A stretch of 64,000 bases of DNA from positions 1 through 64,000 of the forward strand of contig JBCBZG010000009.1 in the NCBI GenBank assembly GCA_039815465.1, in the 5' to 3' direction. Source of the stretch: Shimia_B sp039815465 (lineage in GTDB: Bacteria; Pseudomonadota; Alphaproteobacteria; Rhodobacterales; Rhodobacteraceae). Shown here piece by piece: positions 1 through 8,406 of this stretch; positions within the stretch are counted from its first letter, which is position 1, and each line of letters begins with the position of its first letter. The notes under the pieces were generated by a model. That model was given only the letters and a program-made list of their open reading frames with translations. It made no database searches and had not been told where the DNA came from. Made by a program: the position numbers and the translations under genes.

Positions 1-116
1 CGCGCGGGGGGGGCGGTTCTGGTGGCCCCCCCCGGTCTTTGTTGGTTTCAAACCAATACCTGTTTTCCCCAAAAAAAAAACGGGGGGGTTGGTGGGGGGC
101 GGCCCCCCCCACGATC
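1..116. other. Homopolymer-rich window edge without a gene
   Basis: This stretch holds unusually long single-base runs: G8, C8, A10, G7, G6 and C8. A short perfect palindrome lies at 42-56 (arms TTGGTTT/AAACCAA around one C). No convincing coding region is present. The part next to alaS can be read as an intrinsic terminator, annotated separately. The rest may be low-accuracy sequence at a contig end, because such dense homopolymers occur nowhere else in the window. Confidence 0.5.
71..112 (-). terminator. Probable intrinsic terminator of alaS
   Basis: On the minus strand, just past the alaS stop, a G8 run (103-110) can pair with a C7 run (82-88), followed by one G and then ten U residues (71-80). 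An alternative stem pairs 92-99 with 105-112. A GC stem followed at once by a U tract fits a Rho-independent terminator. Run lengths may be inexact if this is a sequence edge. Confidence 0.5.
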
Positions 117-2774
117 CTAGCTCGACGTGAGAACAGCCTTCACCGCAGCGATCGCCGCGTCAGCGTCCGCCGCGCTCTTTGCGCCGCCCTGCGCAAGCGC
201 GGGCCGACCGCCCCCGCCCTTACCGCCAAGCGCCTCAACCGCGGCCTTGACCATGTCCACCGCGCTGAGCCTATCGGTTAGGTCATCGGTCAGACCCGCG
301 GCCACAGCCGCTTTGCCATCGGCATCCGCAATCAACAGGATCGCCAGCGACCCGTGTTCCGATTTCTGCGCATCAATGAGCGCTGGGAGGTCTTTACCCG
401 TGACGCCCTCGAGCACCATGGCGAGGAAAGGCGTGCCCGCTACTTCCTCAGGGGCGTTTGACTTCGATCCACCGCCCATCGCCACCGCGCGGCGCAGCTC
501 TGCCACCTCGGACTGAAGCGCCTTGCGCTCCGCCAGGAGCTGCCCGACCCGCTCTGGCACATCCGCCGCTTGGCTGTTGAGTGCGAGCGCCGTCGCCGCC
601 AAACGGCTGTCCTGCCCGTGGAGGTAGTCGAATGCCGCCGCGCCCGTCAGAGCCTCGATCCGGCGCACCCCGGCAGAGGACGCACTGTCGCCCAGCGTCA
701 CAAAGGTCCCGATATCCCCGGTGCGCGCCACGTGCGTGCCGCCGCATAGCTCGATGGAATAGGTGTCGCCAGCTGGCCCGCGGCCAGAGCCGTCCTCCGT
801 CCCCATGGACACGACGCGCACCTCGTCGCCGTATTTCTCCCCGAAGAGCGCTTGCGCGCCTAGCGCGCGGGCGTCGTCGGGCGCCATGATGCGCGTCTCC
901 ACCGGCGCGTTCTGGCGGATATAGCTGTTCACCTCACGCTCGACGGCGGCGAGGTCCTCCAGCGTCAACGCTTGGCCGTGGCTGAAATCAAAACGCAATC
1001 GGTCGGGCGCATTCAGCGAGCCCCGCTGTGCGACATGGGTCCCCAACCGTCCGCGCAGCGCCTCGTGAAGGAGGTGCGTGGCCGAGTGGTTGGCGCGAAT
1101 CTGGGTGCGCCGCGCGTGGTCAACGACCAGCTTCGCGCCCTGCCCCGCGCTGACGGTTCCAGACGTCACGCGCGCCACATGGACGAACACGCCCGCTGCT
1201 TTGCGCGTGTCGGTGACCGTCAGCGTCCCCGTCGCGGTCGTGATCACGCCACTGTCACCGACCTGACCGCCGCTCTCGGCATAGAACGGCGTCTGATTGA
1301 GCGCGATCTGAACCTCCGCGCCCGTCTCCGCCCCATCAACCGCGGCGCCGTCGGTCACAATGGCTACGATCTGACCCTCCGCGGCTTCGGTATCGTAGCC
1401 CAAAAAGTCGGTCGTGCCGTGCGCGTCAGCCACGTCAAACCAAACGCTCGCATCCGCCGCCTCGCCAGACCCTGACCAAGCCGCACGCGCCTTTGCCTTT
1501 TGGGCCGCCATCGCCGCATCAAAGCCATCGGTATCGACGGCGCGCCCTTGCTCGCGCATCGCGTCCTGCGTGAGATCGAGCGGGAAGCCGTAGGTGTCAT
1601 ACAGCTTAAACGCGGCCTCCCCCGATAACGGAGCCCCGTCGCCCAGGCCCGATACTTCATCATTGAGAAGCTTGAGGCCCCGGTCGAGCGTTTGGCGAAA
1701 GCGCGTCTCTTCGCTCAGCAGAGTGTCCTCGATCAAGCCGCGCGCCTGGCCGAGCTCTGGGTAAGCGGCGCCCATCTGCGCGACGAGCGCGCCCACAAGG
1801 CGATGCATAAGCGGGTCCTTGGCCCCAAGGAGGTGAGCGTGGCGCATTGCGCGGCGCATGATACGGCGCAGAACGTAGCCGCGTCCGTCATTCGACGGCA
1901 TCACCCCATCCGCAATCAAAAACGACGTCGACCGCAGGTGATCCGCGATCACGCGGTGATGCGTCTTGCCCGGTCCATCCGGATCGGAATTGGAGGCATC
2001 CGCCGAGGCCTCGATCAACGCGCGCATCAGGTCGGTGGAATAGTTGTCATTGGTGCCTTGCAGCAGCGCCGCAACCCGTTCAATCCCCATGCCCGTGTCG
2101 ATGGACTTGTTGGGCAGATCGACGCGGGAGCCGTCCTCGAACTGTTCATATTGCATGAAGACGAGGTTCCAAATTTCAACAAAGCGGTCACCGTCCTCTT
2201 CCGGCGAGCCGGGAGGGCCACCCCAGATGTGGTCGCCGTGATCGTAGAAAATCTCCGTACAGGGGCCGCAGGGACCCGTTGGGCCAGCCGACCAGAAATT
2301 GTCATCTGTGGCGATCCGCAGGATGCGATCATCGGGCAGACCCGCGTATTTCTTCCAAATTTCAACGGCTTCTTCGTCGGTGTGGTACACCGTCACAAGC
2401 AGCTTGTCCTTGTTTATGCCGAGTTCTTTGGTGACGAGGTCCCAGGCGTAGGGGATCGCTTCTTCCTTGAAATAGTCGCCGAAGGAGAAGTTCCCGAGCA
2501 TCTCAAAAAACGTGTGATGCCGCGCGGTATAGCCTACGTTGTCGAGGTCGTTGTGCTTGCCGCCCGCCCGCACACATTTCTGCGCCGTCGTCGCGCGGGT
2601 GTAGTCGCGCTTTTCGACACCCGTGAACAGGTTCTTGAATTGCACCATCCCCGCCGCCGTAAACATCAGCGTCGGGTCATTGCGCGGCACCAGCGGGGAG
2701 CTGTCGACGACCGCGTGCCCCTGCTCGCCGAAATAGTTCAGAAACGTGGAGCGTATATCGTTCAAACTGGGCAT
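117..2774 (-). CDS. alaS: Alanine--tRNA ligase
   Basis: Charges tRNA-Ala with alanine in the cytoplasm and hydrolyses Ser/Gly mischarged tRNA. The 885-residue product has the normal length for a bacterial AlaRS. The class II catalytic core is at the N terminus (from about residue 5, LNDIRSTFLNYF), with THHRVIADHLRS near 270. The editing and zinc-binding region carries HSATHLLH (about 565) and CGGTHV (about 665). The C-terminal C-Ala/DHHA1 domain ends with the glycine-rich GGKGGGGRPALAQGG. The gene lies downstream of recA on the same strand with 140 bp between them, including a recA terminator, so it probably has its own promoter. Stop is TAG at 117-119. Confidence 0.98.
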   Translation of the reverse strand: MPSLNDIRSTFLNYFGEQGHAVVDSSPLVPRNDPTLMFTAAGMVQFKNLFTGVEKRDYTRATTAQKCVRAGGKHNDLDNVGYTARHHTFFEMLGNFSFGDYFKEEAIPYAWDLVTKELGINKDKLLVTVYHTDEEAVEIWKKYAGLPDDRILRIATDDNFWSAGPTGPCGPCTEIFYDHGDHIWGGPPGSPEEDGDRFVEIWNLVFMQYEQFEDGSRVDLPNKSIDTGMGIERVAALLQGTNDNYSTDLMRALIEASADASNSDPDGPGKTHHRVIADHLRSTSFLIADGVMPSNDGRGYVLRRIMRRAMRHAHLLGAKDPLMHRLVGALVAQMGAAYPELGQARGLIEDTLLSEETRFRQTLDRGLKLLNDEVSGLGDGAPLSGEAAFKLYDTYGFPLDLTQDAMREQGRAVDTDGFDAAMAAQKAKARAAWSGSGEAADASVWFDVADAHGTTDFLGYDTEAAEGQIVAIVTDGAAVDGAETGAEVQIALNQTPFYAESGGQVGDSGVITTATGTLTVTDTRKAAGVFVHVARVTSGTVSAGQGAKLVVDHARRTQIRANHSATHLLHEALRGRLGTHVAQRGSLNAPDRLRFDFSHGQALTLEDLAAVEREVNSYIRQNAPVETRIMAPDDARALGAQALFGEKYGDEVRVVSMGTEDGSGRGPAGDTYSIELCGGTHVARTGDIGTFVTLGDSASSAGVRRIEALTGAAAFDYLHGQDSRLAATALALNSQAADVPERVGQLLAERKALQSEVAELRRAVAMGGGSKSNAPEEVAGTPFLAMVLEGVTGKDLPALIDAQKSEHGSLAILLIADADGKAAVAAGLTDDLTDRLSAVDMVKAAVEALGGKGGGGRPALAQGGAKSAADADAAIAAVKAVLTSS

Positions 2775-2855
2775 AGCAGACAGGCCTTAAACATCGTGTT
2801 CGGCGAGACATATCCGCCGCCCCGGGGCCTGTCCACAGCACCTATCATCGCTGCG

Positions 2856-2887
2856 AAACAAAACACGCCCGGCGAGGCCGCCGGGCG
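2856..2887 (-). terminator. Intrinsic terminator of recA
   Basis: Read on the minus strand, a perfect 9-bp GC stem (arms 2866-2874 and 2879-2887, loop of 4) is followed by a U-rich run at 2856-2865 (TGTTTTGTTT). It lies about 28 bp past the recA stop, which is where a recA terminator would be expected. Confidence 0.8.
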
Positions 2888-2914
2888 GGTCTATCCGTGT
2901 CGTGCTGAAGGCGC

Positions 2915-3994
2915 CTACGCCTCCAGCACGTCGTCCTCGTCGCCGCCAGATCCCGGCGGCATATCAAAGTCGAGCCCATGTGCCGCGCGAATCTTATCCT
3001 CGATTGCCAGCGCGATCCGGGAGTTTTCCCGCAAGAACCCTTTGGCGTTCTCCCGTCCTTGCCCGATACGCTCGTCCCCGTAGGAGAACCAGGAGCCGGA
3101 CTTGTCTACGACGCCGGCTTTCACGCCGAGGTCGAGGAGCTCGCCCATCTTGGAGATGCCTTCGCCATACATGATGTCGAATTCCACCTGCTTGAACGGC
3201 GGCGCGACCTTGTTTTTGACGACCTTCACCCGCGTGGCGTTGCCCACGACTTCATCGCGGTCCTTCAACGCACCGATACGGCGGATGTCGAGCCGGACTG
3301 AAGAGTAGAACTTTAGCGCGTTTCCGCCCGTCGTCGTCTCTGGCGAGCCGAACATGACGCCGATCTTCATCCGGATTTGGTTGATAAAGATCACCATGCA
3401 ATTCGAGCGGCTGATGGCTGCCGTCAGCTTGCGCATCGCTTGGCTCATCAGACGCGCTTGAAGCCCCGGCGCGCTATCGCCCATGTCGCCCTCAAGCTCC
3501 TTTTGCGGCGTGAGCGCCGCCACAGAGTCGACGACGACCATGCTCACAGCGCCTGAACGCACGAGCGTTTCAGTGATCTCGAGCGCTTGTTCGCCCGTGT
3601 CCGGCTGCGAAATCAGAAGTTCGTCGAGGTCAACACCCAGCTTCTTAGCGTATTGCGGGTCAAGCGCGTGCTCCGCATCGACAAAGGCGCAAACGCCACC
3701 CTTTTTCTGTTCCTCAGCGACGCAATGCAGCGTCAGGGTAGTTTTGCCCGATGATTCTGGGCCGTATATCTCGATAATGCGGCCCTTTGGCAGGCCACCG
3801 ATCCCCAAGGCGATGTCGAGCCCGAGCGAGCCCGTTGACGTCGCCTCAATCTCTTGCACGGCGTTTTCGTCGCCCAGCTTCATGATGGAGCCCTTACCGA
3901 ACTGCCGTTCGATCTGCGCCAGGGCGCTGTCGAGCGCTTTCTGACGATCCGCGTTTCGTTTCGCATCCATGCTGAGAAGGTCCGCTGTTGCCAT
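2915..3994 (-). CDS. recA: Recombinase RecA
   Basis: ATP-dependent DNA strand-exchange protein for homologous recombination, and co-protease for LexA cleavage. The product is 359 residues from MATADLL. The open frame extends upstream, but this ATG is preceded by AAGGAG at a good distance and matches family N termini. Walker A is GPESSGKT (about residue 74), followed by MAW-type motif VDAEHALDP, Walker B VVVDSVAALTP, and loop L2 region FINQIRMKIGVMFGSPETTT. The C terminus is acidic (GGDEDDVLEA), as usual. An SOS box lies about 52 bp upstream, so LexA repression is expected. Divergent from the sulfotransferase-like gene at 4177. Confidence 0.98.
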   Translation of the reverse strand: MATADLLSMDAKRNADRQKALDSALAQIERQFGKGSIMKLGDENAVQEIEATSTGSLGLDIALGIGGLPKGRIIEIYGPESSGKTTLTLHCVAEEQKKGGVCAFVDAEHALDPQYAKKLGVDLDELLISQPDTGEQALEITETLVRSGAVSMVVVDSVAALTPQKELEGDMGDSAPGLQARLMSQAMRKLTAAISRSNCMVIFINQIRMKIGVMFGSPETTTGGNALKFYSSVRLDIRRIGALKDRDEVVGNATRVKVVKNKVAPPFKQVEFDIMYGEGISKMGELLDLGVKAGVVDKSGSWFSYGDERIGQGRENAKGFLRENSRIALAIEDKIRAAHGLDFDMPPGSGGDEDDVLEA

Positions 3995-4045
3995 TCTGTG
4001 GCTCCTTGTTTCACACACCCCTGGCGGGGCGGCAATGACTGCTTC

Positions 4046-4060
4046 GTTCACCTCTTGTTC
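4046..4060. promoter_or_regulatory. LexA/SOS box upstream of recA
   Basis: GTTC at 4046-4049 and GTTC at 4057-4060 are separated by exactly seven bases. The GTTC-N7-GTTC direct repeat is the known LexA operator of alphaproteobacteria. It lies in the divergent region between recA (ATG at 3994) and the gene at 4177, about 50 bp upstream of the recA start. Confidence 0.85.
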
Positions 4061-4176
4061 GCATTTCTATGCGGTCAAAACGGGAACATTTCAATCAAAT
4101 TTTCACAAATTCTTTCTGCTCCAAACAAGTTAATGATAGGTTAGCGGCGGTGGAAACAGCGAAAGGGCACACGCAA

Positions 4177-4776
4177 ATGCTTGTTTTCTGGAAGGAAAAC
4201 CTGGTCCTTTTGGCGCTGCCAAAGACGGGAACCTCCGCGCTGGAGGCCGCGCTTCGTGCGCGCGCGGATGTTGTGTTCGAGAATCCGCCCGAAGTGAAAC
4301 ATATCCCGATGTTCCGCTATGGGCGATTCCTGCGCCCGTTGTTTCGAACCATCGATGGCAACCGGCAGTTGGAAACGATGGCGCTGGTGCGCGAGCCCAT
4401 CAGTTGGCTGTCATCATGGTACCGGTATCGCGGTCGCGATGATTTGGCGGGGCACCCAAACTCCACCCGCGGCATAAGCTTTGACCAGTTCGTGGAGGCC
4501 TATCTGGCCGATCCGCGGCCGGGGTTTGCAAATGTGGGCAGTCCGCGAAAGTTTGTGTCGAACAAGCAAGGGAAGGTGGGGGTCAAGCACCTGTTTCAGT
4601 ACGAACAGATCGAGCTGGCGCAGGCTTTCCTCGAGGAGCGGCTGGACATAACGATCGCGCTTGACCATCGCAACGTCTCCCCCCGGCAGGACCTGTCGCT
4701 TGCGCCCGATATCGCTGCGCGCCTGCGCCGGGATCGCCCAGAGGAATTCGAGCTGTGGAGTAAGGCGCGTCGCTAA
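4177..4776 (+). CDS. Sulfotransferase-like P-loop protein
   Basis: A 199-residue protein that begins with a beta strand and a P-loop-like motif, LALPKTGTSALEAAL (residues about 11-25). This matches the 5'-phosphosulfate-binding loop (K-T-G-T-S) of PAPS-dependent sulfotransferases. A second family feature is the LVREPISWLSSWYRYR segment (about 70-85), like the 3'-phosphate-binding region (R...S). I chose the ATG at 4177, not the longer frame from 4069, because the P-loop is then close to the N terminus, as in the family, and the upstream residues look like non-coding sequence. The acceptor is unknown. It ends one base before the convergent cckA stop. Many Rhodobacteraceae carry such small sulfotransferase-like genes of unknown role. 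Confidence 0.75.
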   Translation: MLVFWKENLVLLALPKTGTSALEAALRARADVVFENPPEVKHIPMFRYGRFLRPLFRTIDGNRQLETMALVREPISWLSSWYRYRGRDDLAGHPNSTRGISFDQFVEAYLADPRPGFANVGSPRKFVSNKQGKVGVKHLFQYEQIELAQAFLEERLDITIALDHRNVSPRQDLSLAPDIAARLRRDRPEEFELWSKARR

Positions 4777-4777
4777 C

Positions 4778-7153
4778 TTATTGCAGCGCTTCTTGGACGA
4801 CGGCGGTAAGCTCATTCAGCGAAAAGGGTTTCGGAAGAAAGACGGAGTTAGGGATGTTTGCCTGCTTGTCCGCCAGCGTCTCCTTCGCATAGCCGGACAC
4901 GAACACCACGCGCGTCTCGGGCCGCGTGCGCAACGCTTCGCGCACCCAGCTTGGCCCATCGCGGCCAGGCATCACCACATCGGTCACAAAGATATCGACA
5001 TCGACGCTTTCGTCCTTGAGCGTTTCCAGCGCGGCCTCGGCGCTATCGGCCTCCAGCACCATAAAGCCGCGCAGCCTGAGCGCACGGGACGCGAAGGCAC
5101 GCACCGGTGCCTCGTCCTCGACCAACAGCACCGTGGCTTGAGGCGACGGGGCCGGATGGTCCGGCGGCGCCATTAGCGTACCAGCACCGGTATCAGCGCC
5201 GGAGACCGGCACACTGCCATCACGGAGCATTACCGGGAAAAACAGCGTGAACTGAGTGCCCTCGCCGACGACGCTATCCACAAAGATATAACCACCACTT
5301 TGCTTCACGATGCCGTAGGCCGTGGACAGCCCTAGGCCCGTGCCCTCGCCCACATTCTTTGTGGTAAAGAACGGCTCAAAGATCTGCGTTTGCTTGTCCG
5401 GCGCGATGCCTATGCCCTCGTCCCGCACGCGCACCAGTACATAGTCGCCCGCGGGAACAAGCGCGCGACCGTGGCGCAAAGGCTCCTCCAAGCGGCTTTC
5501 CTCGGTAGAGATGACAATCCTGCCGCCATTTGGCATGGCGTCCCGGGCATTCACGACGAGGTTCATAAGCACCTGTTCCAGCTGTCGCCGGTCGGCACGG
5601 ATCGGGGGCAAGCGGCTGGGATGTTCTTGCTCGAGCACCGTCTTTTCGCCCACCAAGCGGTTGAGCAGATGGCCCATCTCCGCCAGGGTTTCGCGCATGT
5701 CGAGCGCTTCTGGACGCAGGTTTTGCTTGCGCGAAAACGCGAGCAGCTGCGCCACAAGGCTGGCGGCGCGGTTGGCGTTTTGGTGGATTTGCATCAGGTC
5801 GCCATAATCGGGGTTCGACGCGTCCCGACGCAGCAGCAACAGATCGCAATGCCCTGATATCGCTGTCAAAAGATTGTTAAAATCGTGCGCCACCCCCCCG
5901 GCAAGCTGCCCGATCGCCTGCATCTTCTGCGAGTGGACAAACTGCTTTTCAAGCAGCTTGAGCTCCGTCGCGTCGTTGAGCACCGCGTAAATGACCGGCA
6001 CCCCATCCTCTTTCACGCGATTAAGCGTTACCTGGACAAACACGTCGTCATCGGTATCCGCCACCCCCAGAAACTCCGACTGGCGCAGGCCACGGCCTTC
6101 TGCGGCTTCAGCGACCCAATCGCGCACGGACCGGCCTAGGCTTTCGAACACATCGCCCACATTCCGGCCTGTTGGTTGAGCCGATGCCAACAGTTCGCGC
6201 GCAGCGCGGCTCGCGGCGAGAATCTGGCCCTGCGCATCTACTTTGAGCAGCGCGACGGGAACCTCGTCAAAAAAGCTCCACGCATCGTCGGTCAGGTCCA
6301 CGGCGCTTTCTGGCACCGGCAGCAGGTATATCTCCCGGCGGCCTGCGCCGCCGGCGACCTCTGCAGGCACGCATGTGACGGGCCCCGTTTGGGTCTGGAC
6401 GGCCACGCGTTCCCCTGGGCGCAATGCGCCATCTGCTAGCGCATCAAGCGACTTGATCCGCGCGCCGACCATGCTGCGCGCCGCTGGGTTCATGGAAAGC
6501 ACGGTACCCGCCTCATTGGCCGTGAGCATGGGTAGGTTTGACGGCGCTTGGGTCGCTGCCGCCTCGGGCGGCACCGCATCCGATTGGTTCTCGCGCATGC
6601 GCCAACAGAAACACCGGTCCGCAACGACGTGCACAGAAAGCTCCACCGCGCCATTTCCCCCGAGCGTTACCTCCCGCGCGGCGCCTGAAGCGCGCGCATC
6701 GGTTTGGAGCCGCAAAACAGCCTGTTGCGCGTCTGCGAAATGGGCGCTCAAGAGATCGGTGACGTGCGGGGTAGAATGGTCCCCGCCCTGAACAACAAGA
6801 CTGTCTCGTGCCGCTGCATTCATCGTTAACACCGCCCCCGTGGCGTCGGCAACGATGGTGGGCGTGGCATCGCTTTCGATAAAGGCACTCACGGCCTGCA
6901 TCGCCCTTGCGCGTTTCTTTGCGAAGAAGGCCGCAAAGAGCTTTGTTATGGTTGCGAGGCCCACCATGGCCGCGCCAATCACAAGCACGGCCAGCGCGAT
7001 TTGCGGCTGATCCAGGAAAAAGCTCCCCGCCACGGCGGCGGCGCCCATGATCAGCACGCCGCCCGCCTGTGGCGACAGGCGCGCCACCAGCGCATCTAAA
7101 CGTCCTGGATGTTGTGCGTGGGCCGCCAAACGCCTCCCCTTCTTTCTGATCAA
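4778..7153 (-). CDS. cckA: CckA-type hybrid histidine kinase
   Basis: Membrane hybrid sensor kinase/phosphatase that feeds phosphate through ChpT to CtrA. In Rhodobacteraceae this pathway affects motility and gene transfer agents. Two transmembrane stretches lie at about residues 32-50 and 53-75. PAS-like regions follow (about 90-190 and 285-395). The HisKA H-box is GGVAHDFNNLLTAIS (His near 423). The ATPase N-box NLVVNARDAMPNGG, G1 VRDEGIGIAP and G2 GEGTGLGLSTAYG come next. A C-terminal receiver domain has VLLVEDE, acceptor region FVTDVVMPG and FLPKPF. The HDFNN form of the H-box and the domain order fit CckA. The frame opens at a TTG (7153). Another TTG eight codons later follows AAGGGGAGG, so the true start could be 7129. 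It lies downstream of guaB-rsmB. Confidence 0.88.
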   Translation of the reverse strand: MIRKKGRRLAAHAQHPGRLDALVARLSPQAGGVLIMGAAAVAGSFFLDQPQIALAVLVIGAAMVGLATITKLFAAFFAKKRARAMQAVSAFIESDATPTIVADATGAVLTMNAAARDSLVVQGGDHSTPHVTDLLSAHFADAQQAVLRLQTDARASGAAREVTLGGNGAVELSVHVVADRCFCWRMRENQSDAVPPEAAATQAPSNLPMLTANEAGTVLSMNPAARSMVGARIKSLDALADGALRPGERVAVQTQTGPVTCVPAEVAGGAGRREIYLLPVPESAVDLTDDAWSFFDEVPVALLKVDAQGQILAASRAARELLASAQPTGRNVGDVFESLGRSVRDWVAEAAEGRGLRQSEFLGVADTDDDVFVQVTLNRVKEDGVPVIYAVLNDATELKLLEKQFVHSQKMQAIGQLAGGVAHDFNNLLTAISGHCDLLLLRRDASNPDYGDLMQIHQNANRAASLVAQLLAFSRKQNLRPEALDMRETLAEMGHLLNRLVGEKTVLEQEHPSRLPPIRADRRQLEQVLMNLVVNARDAMPNGGRIVISTEESRLEEPLRHGRALVPAGDYVLVRVRDEGIGIAPDKQTQIFEPFFTTKNVGEGTGLGLSTAYGIVKQSGGYIFVDSVVGEGTQFTLFFPVMLRDGSVPVSGADTGAGTLMAPPDHPAPSPQATVLLVEDEAPVRAFASRALRLRGFMVLEADSAEAALETLKDESVDVDIFVTDVVMPGRDGPSWVREALRTRPETRVVFVSGYAKETLADKQANIPNSVFLPKPFSLNELTAVVQEALQ

Positions 7154-7247
7154 ACTGACAAAAATACGAAAACGCTTAATGAGACATTAAGGGGAGTCGC
7201 GAAATCAACCAAGGGTTGAAGTTGATCCGAAATTCTGGGTGGTGACA

Positions 7248-8402
7248 CTAGAAACCGTCAAACACCGCGAGGTAGAACCCGTCGCCCCGGCCTTGGTCGA
7301 GCGGTGTGAACTGCTGTTCCTGCATCAGCCTGTGCGACCGTCCAAAGTCCCGCGCCTGCGCTCCGTTCTCTGGGTCAAAGAGCGAGCAGGTCATGTAGGC
7401 AAGCTGCCCACCTGGCGCGACGAAGCGCGCTGCGGAGTTGAGGATGTCGCGCTGCTTGGCCACAAAGTTCGCGACATCCTCGGGGCTGAGCGACCATTTC
7501 CCGCCCACGGCGCGGCGCCACGCGCCTGAGCCCGAGCATGGGACATCGCACAGGACCAGGTCGTATTCACCGGGCGCCGGTGACGTGACGGTGGTGATCG
7601 ACGCCTTGGCGCGTGCGGCACGTGCGGGGATGTCGCGCATGCGCGCGGGGCTGGCATCATGGGCGTGCACCTGCGCGCCGCGCGCGGCAAGCGCGAGTGA
7701 TTTGCCGCCGCCGCCCGCGCAATAATCCAACACGCGCGCGTCGGGAGCCACGTTAAGCGCGGCGAGCGCACGTTGTGGCGACAGGTCTTGAGGTTCGACC
7801 AATCCATCATTGAAAACAGCGCTCTGCGCCAGCTTTCTGATGTTTTGCGTGAGCTCAATGGCGCTTTGGCAAAGGGGGCTTGCAACCGGTCCAAACCCGT
7901 CGGCCTCTAATGCGTCCATCACTTGCGCGCGGGTTGCCCGAGCCAAATTCACACGCAACCAGACCGGCGCGCGATCGCGCAGCGCTGCCCCAATCTCCGC
8001 GGCCTTGGGGCCGTAGTCTAACTCTAGCTGTTCGAGCACCCACGGCTGCAGATCGGACTGTGTAGCGGCATGTAGGTCGTCCCACAGACGCAGCAGACCG
8101 TCCCCATCGCCGTTAGCGTCCGGCGCGTAGCCACCTGCGCCAAACACGGTGTCCTCCGCGATGCCTTCTTGTGCCAGATACCCGCGCACCAACGCGCGTC
8201 CGCTTTGGCCGCCGCCCATGGCAGCACAAGACGCGCGGCGCCGTTCAACCGAAAACACGATGTCGCGGATGGCTGCACGGTCTTTGGACCCAGCATATCG
8301 GTTGCGCCGCGCCCAGTGGAGGAGCGCAGGCTCAACCGCCACGCCCGCAGAGATGTCGTCCAAGATCGCGATGGCAGCCGCGTAGCGCGCCGGGACCTGC
8401 AT
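7248..8402 (-). CDS. rsmB: 16S rRNA (cytosine-C5)-methyltransferase, RsmB/NOL1-NOP2 family
   Basis: SAM-dependent RNA m5C methyltransferase of 384 residues. The N-terminal third is a NusB-like RNA-binding part (ALLHWARRNRYAGSKDR). The C-terminal Rossmann fold shows motif I LDYCAGGGGKSLAL (about 225), and the two family cysteines are in CDVPCSGSG (about 290) and MTCSLFDPENG (about 345). Assignment to RsmB rather than another m5C enzyme is by family resemblance. The start is four bases after the guaB stop, so the two are almost certainly co-transcribed. cckA follows 94 bp downstream. Confidence 0.88.
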   Translation of the reverse strand: MQVPARYAAAIAILDDISAGVAVEPALLHWARRNRYAGSKDRAAIRDIVFSVERRRASCAAMGGGQSGRALVRGYLAQEGIAEDTVFGAGGYAPDANGDGDGLLRLWDDLHAATQSDLQPWVLEQLELDYGPKAAEIGAALRDRAPVWLRVNLARATRAQVMDALEADGFGPVASPLCQSAIELTQNIRKLAQSAVFNDGLVEPQDLSPQRALAALNVAPDARVLDYCAGGGGKSLALAARGAQVHAHDASPARMRDIPARAARAKASITTVTSPAPGEYDLVLCDVPCSGSGAWRRAVGGKWSLSPEDVANFVAKQRDILNSAARFVAPGGQLAYMTCSLFDPENGAQARDFGRSHRLMQEQQFTPLDQGRGDGFYLAVFDGF

Positions 8403-8406
8403 GGCG

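Noticed and set aside
1692..3083. 463-residue open frame on the plus strand
   Set aside because: Antisense to alaS and the recA terminator region; composition is Arg/His-rich and no family is recognisable. High GC opens such mirror frames.
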